A DNA stretch of 30,297 nucleotides from a virus: positions 1-30,297 of the IMG/VR virus record IMGVR_UViG_3300047564_001749; one strand, 5' to 3'. The notes below the pieces were generated by a model, which had not been told where the DNA came from, did not search any database, and was given only the letters and a program-made list of their open reading frames with translations. The position numbers and the translations under genes were made by a program. Below, one piece after another: positions 7,605-16,940 of this stretch. The first letter of the stretch is position 1. Every line of letters begins with the position of its first letter.

Positions 7605-10600
7605 TGGACTTGTCTAGATTCTCTACTGAAGATCTTAAAGCGCTTCGTGATAATGATTTAGGTAGAGTATCTACAGAAGGTCTTAAACTTCTTCAGTCCA
7701 TGGTACCGGGTGCGCCGGTTGTTGCACCTCGACAATCCACCATCACTGGTGAAGCTAAGCGTGGCTTAGAGCAGCTTGTCTCAGGTACGGTTACCGGTGT
7801 TGGTGCTATTACTGGTTCTCCTGAGGAAGCTGCGCGTCGTGGCCTTGAGCGCGGTGAGCGTATCGCTACAGAGGCGGGTGAAGGTCCGTCATTTGAGCGT
7901 CTCCAGCGCATTTTCCAAGAAAAAGGTTTCCTCGAAGCCAGTAAAGCTGCGCTGGGTGACGTACCTCGTGTAGTGGCTGGGCAGCTCCCTCAGCTTGGTG
8001 CGATGGCTGCTGGGGCTAAGCTTGGTGCTATGGCTGGGGCTCCGTTAGGTGGTCCGGTGGGTGCTACAGTTGGTGGAGGTCTTGGCGCACTGGCCGCACT
8101 TGCTCCGTCTGTATATGGTCAGATGATTGAGCGGCAGGCTGCTGAGCAGCAACAACGCGGCGAACCGATTGATATTCAACAAGGACGTGCGGCTGCTGCT
8201 ACGGCGGGGTCTCTGGCCCTTGAGGTTGGTGGTACGGCTGCGGCTCTTGGTAAGTCGTTGGTAAAGAAAGTTATCGGTGTAGCGGACGATCCGTTGCTTG
8301 CAACTCGTGCCGCCCAAGAAGGTCTTGTATCTGCTGCTAATCGTAGTTTGTCGGGTGCGGCTGCTCGTGGTGTTGGGCGCGGCGCTGTTGTCGAGATGCC
8401 GGTTGAGGTTGCACAGACTGTTATTGAGCGTGCGCAGGCTGGCCTGCCTGTGACAGGCGATGAAGCATTTAAAGAGTACGGCGAAGCGGCTTACCTTGGT
8501 GGTGTAGCTGGCGGTGCCCTTGGTGGTGCCGGTGGTGTATATGGCCGTGGCGCAGCGCGTAGAGGTTTAGCGGCTCAAGAAGAGCAGCAGCGCGTAGCGC
8601 GGGAAGCGGAGCTAGACCGTACCGCTAGGGAAATGGGCCCTCCTGAGCAACCCCCAGCGCAAGCTGAGATGTTCGAGCGTCCGAGGCAAACGCGAGTCGA
8701 AGAAGCTCCCACTGCTGAAGAGCGCGGTGCAGAGATGGCTGCACGGCGGGAAGAGTTCGACCGACTCCAGCGTGAGAATCAGCGGCTTAAATCGCAGTAT
8801 GACCAAGAGACTGACCCGGCAAAAAAGGCTGAGCTATACGCCGAAGCTGAGAAACTCGCACCCCAACTGCGAGCGGTATCGCAGGAGCTTAGTGATCTTC
8901 GTGCAGTCACCCCTAAGGAAGCGCCCGGTGCGCGTCGCCCCACGACGCCCGAAGGACAGCTTGAGCTGCCCCTCGATGGAACGCTTCGCCTGCAAGACCT
9001 GCCCAACTACGGCATCCCAATGGAAGGTGGGTCTCCTGCGATTGTAGGGGTACGAGGCTGGCTGCGAGACAACGTGCTGGGTAAGACTCCTGAACAAGTT
9101 CGTCGTATGACGGAGAAGCAACCCGATCTTTTGCAAGGTAAGGGCTTGCGTGCTCGCGTGCTTAAGGAGATGATCGCTCCATCACCGCAACCGCAGGCTT
9201 TCCAACAACCGACGGAGACTCCCAGTGAACCAAGAGCAGAAAGTCGTCCTACCGAGCAACCGGAGCTTGACCTTGGCGGAACTGAGCCAAGCGTGGGAGT
9301 ATCTGGAGAGCCTGCCGCAGCACCCGCTGGGCGAGTGGAACCCACCGAGCAACCTAAGGGAGCTGAGCCTACTGGACTGGGAGGTGGTGAGCCACCTGCT
9401 GCTGGAAGAGTTTTACCAGAAGTCGGAGAGCGAGGTGCACTAGGTGCGCGTGTAGCTGCAGAAGAATGGGAAGAGTTCAAGCCTGAAAATGCTCCTACGT
9501 ACGATCAGTTGCCGCTAAGCGCCCAGAGTGAGTGGGCCAAACGTGCTACCCGTCCGACGGGTGCCGTGACTATTCAAGATGCGGATGAGATTTTCGATGC
9601 TGCTATCCGTGACGTAGGTTTCCAAGCGCATAGCTTCAAAGAGCAGAACCCGAAATCTGAGCAGATGTTTGCGGACACGACTGAAGGTCGTGTGGCTAAG
9701 GCGTTCTATGATGCCCTGCCCGAGCAGGATAAGAAGCGTGTAGAGCGTGAGCGGGATACATTCGCTGAACAGAAACGTTCTGGGTCTGCTGCTAGAACAC
9801 GTTTTGACGAAGAGAAAAAACGTAAGACCGAAGAAGAAAAAGAGTACGCCGAATCTGAGAAAGAGCGGCAACGCGAAGAAGCCAAACGTAAAAAGGCAGA
9901 GGAGAAAGAGCCGCCTAAGCCTAGGAGAGAACGTCGGGCTGAGAAGTTTGGTACCGCCAAGCCTGCCGAGAAGCCTGCCGAGAAGCCTGCCGAGAAGCCT
10001 GCCGAGAAGCCTGCCGAGAAGCCTGCCGAGAAGCCTGCCGAGAAGCCCGCTGAGAAGCCCTCACGTATCCAAGGCACTTCGGAACAGAGGGAGCAAGCTC
10101 AACATCACGCCAATGATCTAGGCGGTTCTGTTGTTTGGCAGGACGGCGACTATTCGCTAGTGCGGGGTTACAGCAGCCTTACCGGTAAGCCCCTATATTC
10201 AGGTACGAACGATACTACACGTACTACTGTTGGCATTGAAAGCTTCACAGGAGATTTTATTCCTAAAGAAGTTGTACGCGAAATGATCGCGGTTAAAAAA
10301 GAACTTGAAAAAGAAGCCGCCGCCAAACATACCTCTGATCCGTTCATAAAGTTTGATAAAGACGGCGTAGCGCTATCCCAAGACATACCGGCTGAATACG
10401 AAGGCATCATCCGCGAGTGGAAGAAGCTCCTTAAGCTGGATGCCAACATATATGTATCTACTATTGAGGATGCTAGAAAAAATAAAGAAAACTTCACTGG
10501 CCCTCATCGTGCTATTGGCAGCGGTACGCTTAGCTCTACGGAAGGTGGGTCCATCCGTAAGATGGATGACAACACTTATTACATTCTGTTTGAATATAGC

Positions 10601-13600
10601 CCCAAGAAAACAAAAAATCTAGAGATCCTCGCCCATGAAATGGGGCATCTTCATCAAAGACTGTTCTTCGATTCCGCAACCACTACAGAACAGGATGCGC
10701 TTAGAAAAGCCCATGCAGATTGGTTAGAGAGCACCAAAGGCAAAACCGCTAAAGATCTTATTGAGTCAATGCGGGGGCGCGCTACCGCAGATGTAGATGG
10801 TGATTTGTCGTACCCCTCTGAAAGCTTGTCGGGCTACTGGCGCTCATTCAGCGAGTGGTATGCAGACCAGACCGCTCGTTGGGCTATGTCTGCTGATAAA
10901 CCAACTACCATCGTCGAAAAATTCTTCGCTCGACTGGGTGCTGCGCTACGCAATTTCTATAACACGCTTAAAGCCAAGAAGTACCTGCCGAACGAAACGT
11001 TTGCGCAGTACATCGAAGCGACTATCTCACGCCCCGATAAGCTCGATTTGCAACCGGTAGATGCTAAAGACGACCGTACTGCTTCAGCTATGGTTACCGG
11101 CACTACTGGTGCAACCCCACCCCCGCTCCAACAAGGCTTCTCCCCAGTCCCCGGTGGGTTGAACAAAGTCACCGCCGACGCGGTGTGGGAGGGTATCCTC
11201 AAGCTACGTACTCAGCTTGTTGATAAAGGCGCGTACGTATTTGACCGGATCGCTAAGGGCTTCAATGATGAGGTTAACACTGCACTGAAAGGTAAGCAGG
11301 TAGAGGCAGCGTTCCGTCAGGCCGAGGCGTCAGATCAGTTTTTGCCGCAGCTATTCCGGCTTGGGGCTATGCGAAAAGACAAAACCTCCGGCCAATGGGA
11401 GGCAATAAACAAAGACGGTATTAAACCCCCTGCCGAGATCATCGACGATGTGCGTACCTATGCCAAGGACAACGACCTAGATTTCGACGCTGCATATAAA
11501 GAAGTCTCTGACATTCTGCAGGCAGCGCGTGAGCATACCTTCCGCGAACACAACGCCACCCGTCCCAAGGGTGCACAAGCCATGCCCCGGCACATGCCGG
11601 ATGATGAAGTGGATCGTCTGTACCCCATTTACCAGTCTGATGCCACGATAAAGAAGATCGTTCAGACGATGGACAAGGTGCGGTTTGATTTGATCGACCA
11701 TCTGGTAGACGTTGGACGTATCCCCAAAGAGCTTGGGCAAGAGTGGAAGGATGCCTCTAACTACGTGCCGTTTGATCGATTGGTTGATCTAGGCACTAAA
11801 CCCCGCACCCCGCAGAAGCGCACCGGACGCGGTATCGGTCAGCTTGGTAAACTGCCTGAGCTTGTGGATGCAGAAATGGTCAGTCTGCCGCCTAAGAATA
11901 CGATCGACAATTACTTCGGTACGATCGGCTGGATGGCTCAGCAGGTTATCCGTCAGGACGCCACCCTGCGTACACTTCGCGCTTTGGAGGACATCGGAGA
12001 AGCCAAACTACTGCCGACTCGCATCCTCCCCCGGCAAATGGCTGACCGTGTAGCTACTGCGTATATCAAAGGTGAAGAGCGGTACTTCGAGGTTGCATCC
12101 CCGTACCACAAGGTCGCATTCAACGTAATGTCGGCCCCCACCCTGCCAATCTTCAAAGTATTCCAGCGGTTCTCTCAGGTGCTGCGACACGCTATCACAG
12201 CGGTGCCTACCTTCACGGCGGCACAGCTTCCTCAGGATATCCAGCGGGCCATCATGTACTCAGGGGTGCAGAACCCTGCTGCATTAACCGCCAAGGTGCT
12301 TGCAAACTTCAAGGATTTCTCCAAGGCCGCTGTGCTGGGTAAGTTGACAGATGTTGCGCCTGAGCTGGGTACCTTCGGTGTGGTTGGTGGTGTGGACTTT
12401 CACATGAATGATCCGGCTAAGACATTCCTCACAGACATGGGGGTGTACAAGGATAAGCTGCTTGGATCTACGAAGTTTGCTACTTTGCTTAAGCGTCTGG
12501 AAGGTATTGCTATGGCATCCGATATTGCGATGCGCAAGGCGATCTATGACCAGACGCTGGAAGAGACCCAAGGGGACCGTCTGCAGGCCCTCACCCGCGC
12601 ACGAGAGATCATCAACTTCCGGCGATTCGGTGCTGGTGACAAGCTTGGACTACTCCATCTGGCTACGCAGACGGTGCCGTTTTACAACGCTTACCTGCAG
12701 GGCACGGATGTGCTGTTCCGCTCGCTCACGGGTAAGAACGCCGTCTCTGGGTTGGAGCGCAATGCTGCACTGAAGCACTTCTACAAGAACGTCGGTTACC
12801 TCATGGCCGCTTCGACTGTCTATGCAATGATGATGGCAGACGAGGAAGACTATGAGAACATGGATCTGCGTGAGCGGGACAAGACGTGGGTCATCGGCGG
12901 CGGTATCGGCATCCCTGTAGCCTCTGAGCTTGGCGTGCTATTCAAGGCCATCCCTGAACGTGTGGTTGAGTATTACCGCAAGGCCGGTACGCCGGAAGAA
13001 GCCGTGGCGATGGAAGCCATCATCGCGCACTTCAAGACTGGGATTGCATCGGAGTACTTCGGGCGTTCGATACCTATGCCGGTTGCCACCAAGCCTTTGC
13101 TTGAAGTGTGGACGAACTACTCATTTCTTACGGGCCGTGAACTTGAGGGTATATCTCAGAAGCAGCTTGAAGCCAGCGAGCGTGTGACTAGCCGTACCTC
13201 AGAGCTTGCTAAAGCAGTCGCTCGGTTCGCAGCGGATGCAACTAATGGTTCTGTACAGATTTCCCCAATCGCTATCGACACGGTGCTCCAAGGGTATCTT
13301 GGCACCACCGCTTCTCTAAGTATGGCCGTTGCCGACCAAGCGCTTAACCCCAACCGTGCCGACAGGCCGCTGCATCAGATCGTAGGGGCTACGCCGTTTG
13401 CTTACGACCCGGTGGGTACCCGCAGGGCTACGGAATTCTACGAACTTCGTGAGAAGGTCGTGCAGTCTCAGAACACGTTGAACCGTCTTATCAAGCAGGA
13501 TCCGGAGCGGGCGGCTGAGTACTACGAGCGTAACGCCGAGCGCCTTGCTCTCTACAAGATGGTCAACAGCACTCTGCAGCAGCTTGAGGATAGCCGTCGG

Positions 13601-13741
13601 TATAAGCAATGGCTCGATACCGAGATGGCTGCGGAGACGATGAGTTCAGCCGAGCGGATGAAGATGAAGCAAGAAGTGCAGGCTTACGAGCAGAAGCTCG
13701 TGGAGTGGGTCCGTGACGCTAAGAACGAGATGAAGCTCTAA
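7604..13741 (+). CDS. Giant virion-associated protein with HExxH metallopeptidase signature (2045 aa)
   Basis: This is the last gene of the late module. Visible regions in order: two Gly/Ala-rich hydrophobic stretches (about 126-170 and 283-320) that could insert in a membrane; a coiled coil (376-433); a long Glu/Pro/Gly-rich disordered stretch (500-620); a highly charged Lys/Glu region (713-786); eight PAEK repeats (787-818); and a zinc-peptidase-like centre EILAHEMGHLHQR with His1011, Glu1012, His1015, followed by EWYADQ with Glu1084 as a likely third ligand. The remaining 950 residues are mostly helical. The segment around 1660-1700 (ALTRAREIINFRRFG, PFYNAYLQGTDVLF) resembles the LPD38-type domains of large polyvalent phage proteins. 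Such proteins are often packaged and ejected with the DNA; ejection and peptidase activity here are inferences. A 72-codon gene is nested in frame +1 over residues 541-613. Confidence 0.78.
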   Translation: MDLSRFSTEDLKALRDNDLGRVSTEGLKLLQSMVPGAPVVAPRQSTITGEAKRGLEQLVSGTVTGVGAITGSPEEAARRGLERGERIATEAGEGPSFERLQRIFQEKGFLEASKAALGDVPRVVAGQLPQLGAMAAGAKLGAMAGAPLGGPVGATVGGGLGALAALAPSVYGQMIERQAAEQQQRGEPIDIQQGRAAAATAGSLALEVGGTAAALGKSLVKKVIGVADDPLLATRAAQEGLVSAANRSLSGAAARGVGRGAVVEMPVEVAQTVIERAQAGLPVTGDEAFKEYGEAAYLGGVAGGALGGAGGVYGRGAARRGLAAQEEQQRVAREAELDRTAREMGPPEQPPAQAEMFERPRQTRVEEAPTAEERGAEMAARREEFDRLQRENQRLKSQYDQETDPAKKAELYAEAEKLAPQLRAVSQELSDLRAVTPKEAPGARRPTTPEGQLELPLDGTLRLQDLPNYGIPMEGGSPAIVGVRGWLRDNVLGKTPEQVRRMTEKQPDLLQGKGLRARVLKEMIAPSPQPQAFQQPTETPSEPRAESRPTEQPELDLGGTEPSVGVSGEPAAAPAGRVEPTEQPKGAEPTGLGGGEPPAAGRVLPEVGERGALGARVAAEEWEEFKPENAPTYDQLPLSAQSEWAKRATRPTGAVTIQDADEIFDAAIRDVGFQAHSFKEQNPKSEQMFADTTEGRVAKAFYDALPEQDKKRVERERDTFAEQKRSGSAARTRFDEEKKRKTEEEKEYAESEKERQREEAKRKKAEEKEPPKPRRERRAEKFGTAKPAEKPAEKPAEKPAEKPAEKPAEKPAEKPAEKPSRIQGTSEQREQAQHHANDLGGSVVWQDGDYSLVRGYSSLTGKPLYSGTNDTTRTTVGIESFTGDFIPKEVVREMIAVKKELEKEAAAKHTSDPFIKFDKDGVALSQDIPAEYEGIIREWKKLLKLDANIYVSTIEDARKNKENFTGPHRAIGSGTLSSTEGGSIRKMDDNTYYILFEYSPKKTKNLEILAHEMGHLHQRLFFDSATTTEQDALRKAHADWLESTKGKTAKDLIESMRGRATADVDGDLSYPSESLSGYWRSFSEWYADQTARWAMSADKPTTIVEKFFARLGAALRNFYNTLKAKKYLPNETFAQYIEATISRPDKLDLQPVDAKDDRTASAMVTGTTGATPPPLQQGFSPVPGGLNKVTADAVWEGILKLRTQLVDKGAYVFDRIAKGFNDEVNTALKGKQVEAAFRQAEASDQFLPQLFRLGAMRKDKTSGQWEAINKDGIKPPAEIIDDVRTYAKDNDLDFDAAYKEVSDILQAAREHTFREHNATRPKGAQAMPRHMPDDEVDRLYPIYQSDATIKKIVQTMDKVRFDLIDHLVDVGRIPKELGQEWKDASNYVPFDRLVDLGTKPRTPQKRTGRGIGQLGKLPELVDAEMVSLPPKNTIDNYFGTIGWMAQQVIRQDATLRTLRALEDIGEAKLLPTRILPRQMADRVATAYIKGEERYFEVASPYHKVAFNVMSAPTLPIFKVFQRFSQVLRHAITAVPTFTAAQLPQDIQRAIMYSGVQNPAALTAKVLANFKDFSKAAVLGKLTDVAPELGTFGVVGGVDFHMNDPAKTFLTDMGVYKDKLLGSTKFATLLKRLEGIAMASDIAMRKAIYDQTLEETQGDRLQALTRAREIINFRRFGAGDKLGLLHLATQTVPFYNAYLQGTDVLFRSLTGKNAVSGLERNAALKHFYKNVGYLMAASTVYAMMMADEEDYENMDLRERDKTWVIGGGIGIPVASELGVLFKAIPERVVEYYRKAGTPEEAVAMEAIIAHFKTGIASEYFGRSIPMPVATKPLLEVWTNYSFLTGRELEGISQKQLEASERVTSRTSELAKAVARFAADATNGSVQISPIAIDTVLQGYLGTTASLSMAVADQALNPNRADRPLHQIVGATPFAYDPVGTRRATEFYELREKVVQSQNTLNRLIKQDPERAAEYYERNAERLALYKMVNSTLQQLEDSRRYKQWLDTEMAAETMSSAERMKMKQEVQAYEQKLVEWVRDAKNEMKL
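9225..9443 (+). CDS. Nested small gene overprinted in frame +1 inside the giant gene (72 aa)
   Basis: GTG start at 9225, preceded by GGAG with seven bases of spacing; TAG stop at 9441-9443. The product is acidic and leucine/tryptophan-rich (SLTLAELSQAWEYLESLPQH, LRELSLLDWEVVSHLLLEEF) and ends in H. It does not have the Arg/Ser/Cys-rich look of the other shadow frames in this gene. It resembles, from memory, short phage proteins of the form LTLxELxxAWxYLxxxPxxP...Lxx(D/E)W..L..LL..; I cannot verify that. The host frame here encodes bland Glu/Pro/Gly/Ala-rich linker, exactly where overprinting costs little. Function unknown; no membrane segment, so it is not an obvious holin or spanin. The alternative is a chance open frame in a GC-rich linker. 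Confidence 0.6.
   Translation: MNQEQKVVLPSNRSLTLAELSQAWEYLESLPQHPLGEWNPPSNLRELSLLDWEVVSHLLLEEFYQKSESEVH
9962..10057 (+). repeat. 12-bp tandem repeat, eight units (PAEK)n
   Basis: Seven identical copies of CCTGCCGAGAAG are followed by one variant copy (CCCGCTGAGAAG). Read in the giant gene's frame they give PAEK eight times, residues 787-818: a stiff, charged linker between the Lys/Glu-rich region and the peptidase-bearing half. Such a perfect repeat is prone to slippage and could also be an assembly weak point. Confidence 0.97.
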
Positions 13742-14016
13742 TACATCCGCCACACCCTGACCCCGTAGTATCCGAACTCACAGCGCGTCGCTGCCACAAG
13801 GATGTAGTTGAAGTAGGCTTCTGCGGGGTTAAGGAGTGGTGCTACGGTCTTAGCATCTGCTGCAGTCTTAAGGAAAAAGCTATCCCCGGGGAGCATGCGC
13901 TCCCAAGGGACCCAGTACCGCACACCATGTATAGTTAGAAATCGTATCTCATCCGGTAACTTTGGCGGCTCCAGCAGTTCTCTCAGCTCCTTCTTCGTCC
14001 GCTCCTTTGAACGCAT
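13738..14016 (-). CDS. Small conserved phage protein (92 aa)
   Basis: I place the start at ATG 14016, so the gene overlaps the 3' end of the primase-helicase by 68 bases. No strong Shine-Dalgarno site precedes it, so it probably relies on coupling; a shorter GTG start (VRYWVPW) is also possible. The last 60 residues look genuine: VRYWVPWERMLPGDSFFLKT, then a spacer, then EFGYYGVRVWRMY. A W...GxSFF...GVRVWR pattern recurs in small phage proteins of unknown function. The stop overlaps the stop of the convergent late gene. Function unknown; the position as last gene of the replication operon suggests a minor accessory role. Confidence 0.6.
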   Translation of the reverse strand: MRSKERTKKELRELLEPPKLPDEIRFLTIHGVRYWVPWERMLPGDSFFLKTAADAKTVAPLLNPAEAYFNYILVAATRCEFGYYGVRVWRMY

Positions 14017-16864
14017 CTGCTGTAATACCGAGTGCACTTGCTTTAAAACAATAGGCACGAAGGACGCCTCCTTCGAGTCCCGCAATCGCTCCCGCCGTGA
14101 TGCGTTTCGCCGTCGAGTTCGCATTTCTGAGATACCCCTTGTGCACAAACTCCTTGATGGCTTGCCTGCTATCAATCTGCCGGTCAGTGAGAAAGTCTTT
14201 TAATGTAGATGCTGCAATCCATAGCTCATCCGTATCTGGCTCGACTCGGAATTTGAGCGCCCCCTTGGGAGTGTGGATCGGCATAGCAGGAAGCCCGTTC
14301 ATACCGGTGCGGTTGACCACCAGCGCATAGGGCAGGTTCTCGCTCAGGAAGAAGGCCAGTGCCTCTGATGCAACGTTATTAAAATCCGATACTGGCAAAA
14401 CGACTTCCGTACGGATGGTACCTAGCTGCTTCACGGCAAAGTCAAACACCGGAGCGATAGGTATAGAGTGCAATCCAAGGGTGCTAGCGATCGATGCACC
14501 TGCAAAAATACACGCGCACACGATGCTGTAGAACCGGTCGGACTGGTCAAGGTTGAGCGCTTCATCGAACTTGGTTTGGAAGGACCGCACAAGGGCAACC
14601 ACCTCTGCCATGTTATTTAGTATGTACTTGATATACGCAGGACCGGCTACTCCGTAGTTATCGTTGAGCGCTCCGAATACTGCGTCTGACTCTGCCTTTG
14701 TGATGTCCTCCGGGCGGCTGATGCGGATCTCGATAAGCCTGCGAAGCTCTCCGTCTGGGGTGCCCTTTAGCCGTGTCAGCTTGTCATAGAGCGATGAGTT
14801 ACTGGAGGTGATGAGAAACGTAGACCACGAGATATTGTTAGCCCGTAGCTTGTTACTCTGCGACTCCATGCGATGCCTACCCCGCCCCTGCGGGATGTCG
14901 TAAATCAGTTCAGAGATCGCCTCGTCGGTCATGTTAGTGACCTCATCCATCGTTGCGGCGATAGAGTTCAGCATACCTACCCACTGCATCTTGGCTAGCT
15001 GCGTGTCGTTCTTACGCATGAGAAGCCCAGAAGGGTGACCAAAGATGCTGTTCACGACCATCTGTGCAGTGGTTTTACCCGTGCCGCTCTTGTTCGACAT
15101 CAGGTTGATAACCGCGCCTTTGACCTCCATTCCGCCCACAAGCCGAAGCAGTGGTGCACCGAACCCAGCGAACAATGCAAGTGCATGCGCTTCCATGCCG
15201 GGACGGGCGTAGAAGTTTGCGATGTTTGACCAAGCTTCTACAGAACCTTTTGATGATAGTAAGGGCGCAAGTTCCCTTAACCCCGTCGATGCCGGTGCCA
15301 GCAGCAAGCTGCGGGCGGTATATTCAGCCTCTCCAATAACAAATGCATTGCCTTCTGGGGTCCAGCCCATCTGGCTGCGGGTGCGGGTAGCAGCGGCTTG
15401 CTGCTGTAGCTTCTTGAATGTAGATGCAAAGTAAGCCATAAGCTCGTCCACCTTTTTGTACAGTACCGCCACTCCCTGCTGAAGCAGCAAGTCCCGTAGT
15501 TTTTCTTTGACCAATAGCTTGACCGTGGGTACAACCAGCCGTCTGATGCCGTCATGTGGCGAGTGTATGTTCAGCCCGACTAGCTCGCCCTCTCCTACCC
15601 CATACTCGTCATAGTCGTAGAACCGTGTAGTAAGGTAGATGTCGTATGGGTAGATCTCAACCTCAGTCGGGTTGCCGTCATCATCCTTAATCCGCTTGTA
15701 CACACCTCCCCCAGAAGGGCGGAAATACGGCGCAGGGTAGGTGGGTATAGTGACCGTAACGGTCTGAGGGGCTGCGGTGCTGTCCTCAGGGTTTAGCTTT
15801 GCCTCTACTACATACTCACCGTCAACTGCTTGCGCTTCCTCAATTTTGCGACCGAGGATGATGGGGCTACCGATTTTGTGCTTACAACCTTTACATAACT
15901 CTGGGTTGTTATTCCTATACCACTCACAAGTAAATGGGCCTTTGGTAGCCTCTGCTTTGGCGATAGTCGCTTCAGGGGTGTATCCCGGGTAAGCGCTAGA
16001 GAGGGTATGTATAGACTCTTCGCCGTCCACACACCGCCATGCGATAGAGAGCGCGGCTCTCCATAACGGCTCGGAAAGTACTGCAGAGTCTGTGATGGCA
16101 TGTGCAATTTGTGCACACCCCGAACCCTTGAGGCTTCGCCTTGCTAAGCGTACGAACGACGTAGGGGGGAAGTCCCGCTGTGCAGCCGCGTGGGTGAAGT
16201 CATCCATCCCGAACTGCTTGGCTTCAAAGATATCAGCGGCAATGGTAGGAAGCTTGTTTTCGATCTCTGCTAGCGAGAACGTACGAAGCTCAGTCCAAAT
16301 ATCTACCGGCGAAGGTGGATTGGTCTTAAAGTTTAGCGTACCCGGCATGCGCAAAATACGGGCAGCATCAGCAGGGACTGTGGCGTCGATCTCAAAGCCT
16401 GCAGCGATACAGAATCGCTTGAACCCGGACGCTACCGCTTTCCAACGGGAGGTGGGTAGCACTCGATCCAGCGGCCAATAGACATGTACCCCACGCCCGG
16501 AGGACACCATGAGAGGCTCAGGGAAATCATTCTCTTCACAGAATTTTAGAAGCGCAGCCTTACCCTCAGCCTGCGTGGCATGGGGCTTTTCTGCGCCGCA
16601 GTCGATATCTAGAAACAGCGAGCGAAGTTCTAGTGCGTTGTCAGCTTTGCGGCTTGATGCGTCTTTGAAAGACGCTAGTGCGAAATAGGCGTTGCGTCCC
16701 TCGCTTGCAATTTCATCTCCTCTTGCAATGAGTTCGTCGATTGTGTCGTGAAATGTTTGTCTTACCGAATCTCCAAGGATCGCTACTGCACAGTACGGTC
16801 CGGTGGGCGGCAATACGGTCTCATAGAATTGTTTTCTCACGTTACCCCACGGTGTCAGGCGCAC
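13949..16864 (-). CDS. Primase-helicase fusion (AEP-type primase + P-loop helicase)
   Basis: The first 230 residues are an archaeo-eukaryotic-type primase domain: SLFLDIDCG gives the metal-binding Asp86 and Asp88, SSGRGVHVYW gives the His motif (His127), and AARILRMPGTLNFK is typical of phage primases of this group. A Cys cluster near residues 310-330 (CEWYRNNNPELCKGCKH) could bind zinc. The C-terminal half is a DUF927-like helicase ATPase with Walker A SNKSGTGKT (Lys597) and an acidic ATMDEVTNMTD segment that fits Walker B, then LITSSNSSLYDKL. It should synthesise primers and unwind DNA at the fork. The GTG at 16864 lacks a ribosome-binding site; a second GTG at 16840, after GGGGT, is an equally good start and would remove eight residues. 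The gene lies downstream of the ssDNA-binding and HTH genes in the same operon. Confidence 0.85.
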   Translation of the reverse strand: MRLTPWGNVRKQFYETVLPPTGPYCAVAILGDSVRQTFHDTIDELIARGDEIASEGRNAYFALASFKDASSRKADNALELRSLFLDIDCGAEKPHATQAEGKAALLKFCEENDFPEPLMVSSGRGVHVYWPLDRVLPTSRWKAVASGFKRFCIAAGFEIDATVPADAARILRMPGTLNFKTNPPSPVDIWTELRTFSLAEIENKLPTIAADIFEAKQFGMDDFTHAAAQRDFPPTSFVRLARRSLKGSGCAQIAHAITDSAVLSEPLWRAALSIAWRCVDGEESIHTLSSAYPGYTPEATIAKAEATKGPFTCEWYRNNNPELCKGCKHKIGSPIILGRKIEEAQAVDGEYVVEAKLNPEDSTAAPQTVTVTIPTYPAPYFRPSGGGVYKRIKDDDGNPTEVEIYPYDIYLTTRFYDYDEYGVGEGELVGLNIHSPHDGIRRLVVPTVKLLVKEKLRDLLLQQGVAVLYKKVDELMAYFASTFKKLQQQAAATRTRSQMGWTPEGNAFVIGEAEYTARSLLLAPASTGLRELAPLLSSKGSVEAWSNIANFYARPGMEAHALALFAGFGAPLLRLVGGMEVKGAVINLMSNKSGTGKTTAQMVVNSIFGHPSGLLMRKNDTQLAKMQWVGMLNSIAATMDEVTNMTDEAISELIYDIPQGRGRHRMESQSNKLRANNISWSTFLITSSNSSLYDKLTRLKGTPDGELRRLIEIRISRPEDITKAESDAVFGALNDNYGVAGPAYIKYILNNMAEVVALVRSFQTKFDEALNLDQSDRFYSIVCACIFAGASIASTLGLHSIPIAPVFDFAVKQLGTIRTEVVLPVSDFNNVASEALAFFLSENLPYALVVNRTGMNGLPAMPIHTPKGALKFRVEPDTDELWIAASTLKDFLTDRQIDSRQAIKEFVHKGYLRNANSTAKRITAGAIAGLEGGVLRAYCFKASALGITADAFKGADEEGAERTAGAAKVTG

Positions 16865-16940
16865 GGAAAAAGGGTGGGGCGGCGGTCCGTGGTCCGCCTT
16901 GTCAAGGAGAGATCAGCTCCCTCTAGCCCCGGGGTATCGA

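Noticed and set aside
9515-9871. 118-codon Phe/Leu-rich - strand frame that looks like a membrane protein
   Set aside because: It is the antisense of a Lys/Glu-rich stretch; AAG/GAA codons read backwards give Leu/Phe, so the hydrophobicity is an artefact.
9962-10057. Regular short repeats that could suggest a CRISPR-like array or iterons
   Set aside because: The 12-bp units are contiguous, without spacers, and in frame as PAEK; a coding linker explains them.
13889-13904. Hairpin GGGAGC-ATGC-GCTCCC near the convergent junction
   Set aside because: No adjacent T-run on either strand; falls within coding sequence for RMLPG.
16900-16905. Perfect TTGACA on the - strand before the primase gene
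   Set aside because: No -10-like sequence at 15-19 bases downstream; the region is GC-rich.
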